Positions 61,740 to 64,000 of a stretch of DNA of 64,000 nt are shown here, piece by piece. Made by a program: the position numbers and the translations under genes. The notes under the pieces were generated by a model. It did no database searches. It was not told the DNA's origin and saw only the letters and a program-made list of their open reading frames with translations. Source of the stretch: Bacteroides ovatus (GTDB lineage Bacteria; Bacteroidota; Bacteroidia; Bacteroidales; Bacteroidaceae); contig NZ_CP012938.1 in the NCBI RefSeq assembly GCF_001314995.1, positions 1,922,001-1,986,000 on the forward strand, given 5' to 3'. Within the stretch, counting starts at the first letter, position 1. Every line of letters starts with the position of its first letter.

Positions 61740-61842
61740 ACACAAAGCCTTGCAGAGTTTTTTCTTTTTCCAAATAAGGCCATCTCAATGTCTTACGCCT
61801 TCGATTGATGATCTTTTAAAAAAACTCTGCAAGACTTTGTAT
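61740..61842. repeat. Long inverted repeat between convergent ald and FabK-like genes
   Basis: acaaagYcttgcagagtttt-type arms of 22 bp (61742-61763 and 61819-61840) match with one transition, extended outward by AGTAAYAC. The mismatches become G-U pairs in the minus-strand RNA. The 55-bp loop has no coding capacity. T-runs on both strands suit a bidirectional terminator, though the loop is unusually long. Confidence 0.7.
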
Positions 61843-61864
61843 TACTCTGTGGTGAGCTATATCT

Positions 61865-62809
61865 TTAAAATAAATAATCTTTCTTTGCCGCCCGTTGATA
61901 AGCCGCTACCAATTCGTTCATTACTTCTGCCACAGACTGCCGACGGGATATGATTGCCGAAACTTGTCCGATCTCCAATTCCCCTTCTTCCAGATCACCT
62001 TCGAAGATTCCTTTTTTAGCACGCCCCCGTCCTAATAAAGTTCTCAAATCTTCAGCACTAGCTCCACTATCTTCAGCCTTCTCCACCGCTTCGCGGAAAG
62101 CATTCTTTACCAAACGTGTCGGAGCCAGCTTTTTCAACAACAACTTAGTATCCCCTTCTCTGAGACTCAAGCAATAATCTTTAAATACCGAACTCGCTGA
62201 ACTCTCTTCAGTAAGAGCAAAACGGGTTCCTATCTGCACCCCTTCGGCTCCCAACACCATAGCAGCCAATACTCCTTCCCCTGTGCCGACACCTCCTGCA
62301 GCTATCAAAGGTAATGTTGTTGCCTCACGTACAGCCGGAATCAAACAGAAAGTCGTTGTTTCTTCGCGTCCATTATGCCCTCCGGCTTCGAACCCTTCTG
62401 CCACTACCGCATCTACTCCAGCCTCCTCACATTTTACAGCAAAACGGGAAGAAGAAACAACATGAACAACCGTTATTCCACGCTCTTTCAACCACCCAGT
62501 CCACGTTTTCGGATTTCCGGCAGAGGTAAAAACAATCTTCACTCCCTCTTCCACCACAATATTCATAATCTCTTCTATCTGGGGATACATCAAAGGAATG
62601 TTTACACCAAAAGGCAATTTTGTGGCCGCATTACATTTACGGATATGCTCGCGTAAAGTGTCCGGATGCATGGAACCGGCACCTATCAATCCCAGTCCAC
62701 CGGCATTGCTCACAGCAGAAGCAAGACGCCAACCGCTGCACCACACCATACCACCTTGAATAATAGGATACTGAATACCCAGAAGAGAAGTAATTCTATT
62801 CATAACCAA
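61865..62809 (-). CDS. FabK / nitronate monooxygenase-like flavoenzyme
   Basis: A 314-residue FMN-binding TIM-barrel protein. QGGMVWCSGWRLASAVSNAG, PFGVNIPLM, IVFTSAGNP, VVAEGFEAGGHNGRE, IAAGGVGTGEGVLAAMVLGA and GVQIGTRF follow, in order, the pattern of streptococcal FabK enoyl-ACP reductases, with which it also shares length. The nitronate monooxygenase family uses the same fold, so oxidation of nitronates is the alternative. As FabK it would do the last step of fatty-acid elongation. ATGs at 62809 and 62803 are both possible starts. It stands alone. Confidence 0.85.
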   Translation of the reverse strand: MVMNRITSLLGIQYPIIQGGMVWCSGWRLASAVSNAGGLGLIGAGSMHPDTLREHIRKCNAATKLPFGVNIPLMYPQIEEIMNIVVEEGVKIVFTSAGNPKTWTGWLKERGITVVHVVSSSRFAVKCEEAGVDAVVAEGFEAGGHNGREETTTFCLIPAVREATTLPLIAAGGVGTGEGVLAAMVLGAEGVQIGTRFALTEESSASSVFKDYCLSLREGDTKLLLKKLAPTRLVKNAFREAVEKAEDSGASAEDLRTLLGRGRAKKGIFEGDLEEGELEIGQVSAIISRRQSVAEVMNELVAAYQRAAKKDYLF

Positions 62810-62972
62810 TAATTTATCTATGAGTTAATATACTAAGATACCAATAATAGCGACAGAGCTATATAACAATGCGCCAACATAACAACACACAAATATACTA
62901 ATTATTCAATTACAAACATTCTCTAGTCAGTACATTAGCGCATTGCTACATCAACACATCATTATAACGCCT

Positions 62973-63698
62973 TCAACGGGCAATCTGTTCGATTGGTTTA
63001 TTTATCAACACAGTGGTAGAATCTCCATAAGTTCTCAACACTTCCAATGTGCGGGCACGGTTATCCCGTCCCGTCTTATTCCAGAAATCTTTTGTAAAGA
63101 CAGCCATCAGGTCAAGTCCGCCGATAGTTCCACCATTGATATACACTCCACTCCCACTAAACAAGGGAATAGGTGCATCCATCACTACCGTGTTCACCAT
63201 CATTCCGTTAGCACGTTCACCCAACTGACGGAAACGCACCCCACTCGCCTGTATCTCATCCAACGACTTACGCATTCCTTTTGCCATCGGATTGCGTGCC
63301 CAGTTTGAATAAGATCTTTGATGGCGTATCTCGTAGAAAGGATCACCCCGCCAGGTATTTTTATCGATCTTTATCTTCTTCTGATAGATGGGATCCCAGT
63401 TATAGCGGGTATTCGCTTTATATGGCATCAGAGTCAACATCACTTTCGGTTTAGGCAACGCTTCAGGAAGCGATTCGTCAGGCATCATCCAGCTTTTCTC
63501 CTCCGACATCCGGGGAGTACCCACTGCGCTTCCGAAATCAATCGACTTCACAGCATCCATATTTAAATGCAACTCCTGGTCACTCTCCAGCAATTTCTTC
63601 AAATGCAAAGAATCTTGCGCCGTCCATACTTGCGAATATGCAAATACAGCGGTCAGGCACAGTGCCATCGTTGTTATAACCCGTTTTAATCCATCCAT
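62973..63698 (-). CDS. DUF4858 secreted protein
   Basis: A 241-residue exported protein. The start at 63698 gives a signal peptide (VITTMALCLTAVFAYSQ) 12 codons inside the longest frame. The body (VMLTLMPYKANTRYNWDPIY, SGVRFRQLGERANGMMVNT, GSGVYINGGTIGGLDLMAVF) matches the DUF4858 pattern known from Bacteroides. No function is known. The tail DSTTVLINKPIEQIAR ends 160 bp before the FabK-like gene. Confidence 0.75.
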   Translation of the reverse strand: MDGLKRVITTMALCLTAVFAYSQVWTAQDSLHLKKLLESDQELHLNMDAVKSIDFGSAVGTPRMSEEKSWMMPDESLPEALPKPKVMLTLMPYKANTRYNWDPIYQKKIKIDKNTWRGDPFYEIRHQRSYSNWARNPMAKGMRKSLDEIQASGVRFRQLGERANGMMVNTVVMDAPIPLFSGSGVYINGGTIGGLDLMAVFTKDFWNKTGRDNRARTLEVLRTYGDSTTVLINKPIEQIAR

Positions 63699-63847
63699 TC
63701 TTTTTACTCTTTCATTACCTATATTTCGGAGCACTTCATATACATTTGTACGTATAAGAGGCTATCTTTTGAGCGTAATAATCCCCCTGTCAGCAGCAAA
63801 AGACTACTGATACAAACAAATATTCCCACATGAATGTTTCCTATTTT

Positions 63848-64000
63848 TTACTTTCCGAAGGCTCCTCCCCCTTTATTACCACCAACGATAACCCGATCCG
63901 CAAAGCGGCTCATCGTAGCACGGATCAATTGTCCATCTCGTTTTCGGATATTGGCGTTCTTCCCACCAACTACGATAACAAGCGGCTGCATCGAGTACTT
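63848..64000 (-). CDS. Unidentified protein, C-terminal 50 residues
   Basis: An open frame enters from the right edge and ends at a TAA (63848-63850). It reads MQPLVIVVGGKNANIRKRDG, then LIRATMSRFADRVIVGGNKG and GGAFGK. The composition is that of a real protein and the frame is open throughout, but I do not recognise the family. The glycine-rich last 15 residues are notable. The 149 bp between it and the DUF4858 start hold no other gene. Confidence 0.5.
   Translation of the reverse strand, partial: KYSMQPLVIVVGGKNANIRKRDGQLIRATMSRFADRVIVGGNKGGGAFGK

Overview
The window is a stretch of a Bacteroides chromosome, from a human-gut type species. Three things point there: two SusC/SusD outer-membrane uptake pairs, repeated promoters of the Bacteroides form (TTG, about 19 bp, TAnnTTTG), and an inositol-lipid gene cluster like the one known in B. 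thetaiotaomicron. I see no tRNA or rRNA genes, no CRISPR array, no transposase and no prophage. The species cannot be fixed by reading alone.

Layout. 1-8728 (minus): a SusC/SusD uptake operon with a DUF4843 lipoprotein, a PKD-like lipoprotein, a fimbrillin-like lipoprotein and the start of a zinc metalloprotease cut off by the window edge. 8949-10121: an iron-type alcohol dehydrogenase. 10261-15597 (minus): inositol-3-phosphate synthase, a PgpA-like phosphatase, a GtrA-like protein, a CDP-alcohol phosphotransferase, a PAP2 enzyme and a flippase-like protein; together they look like a phosphatidylinositol / inositol-sphingolipid pathway. 15706-18258: a DUF5686 outer-membrane protein. 18356-33631 (minus): a tripartite ABC efflux system (adaptor, ATPase, GIN-domain protein, four FtsX permeases, TolC-like channel) with an NtrC-type two-component pair and an extra sensor kinase between permeases and channel. 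33813-36176: type II NADH dehydrogenase and a LysM glucosaminidase.

36287-39754 (plus): cytidine deaminase, AraC regulator, a DUF417 membrane protein and an RclA-like flavoprotein, resembling the E. coli rcl (reactive chlorine) locus. 40131-41765: an ABC-F ATPase with a long leader. 41920-42353: two large inverted repeats. 42498-46178: NudC, a Crp/Fnr-type gene broken by an in-frame amber codon, an acyltransferase and a DUF418 protein. 46568-51800 (minus): phosphoglucomutase, a C69 dipeptidase and an M23 peptidase. 51996-59355 (plus): a second metalloprotease-SusC-SusD operon. 59516-59746: a strong promoter followed by a highly structured RNA, possibly 6S RNA, ahead of a WG-repeat protein. 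60610-61716: alanine dehydrogenase. 61865-64000 (minus): a FabK/nitronate monooxygenase-like enzyme, a DUF4858 protein and an unidentified gene end.

The most informative observation is regulatory. The adaptor operon (start 33631) and the TolC gene (start 22974), 10 kb apart, each carry a GTGTCC-N6-GGACAC dyad exactly 44 bp upstream of a TTGGCACA sequence that fits the -24 box of a sigma-54 promoter, and neither has the usual TAnnTTTG box. The sigma-54 activator encoded at 19703-21052 is the obvious candidate to bind them. The structured RNA at 59550-59746, with two competing folds, is the other item most worth testing.
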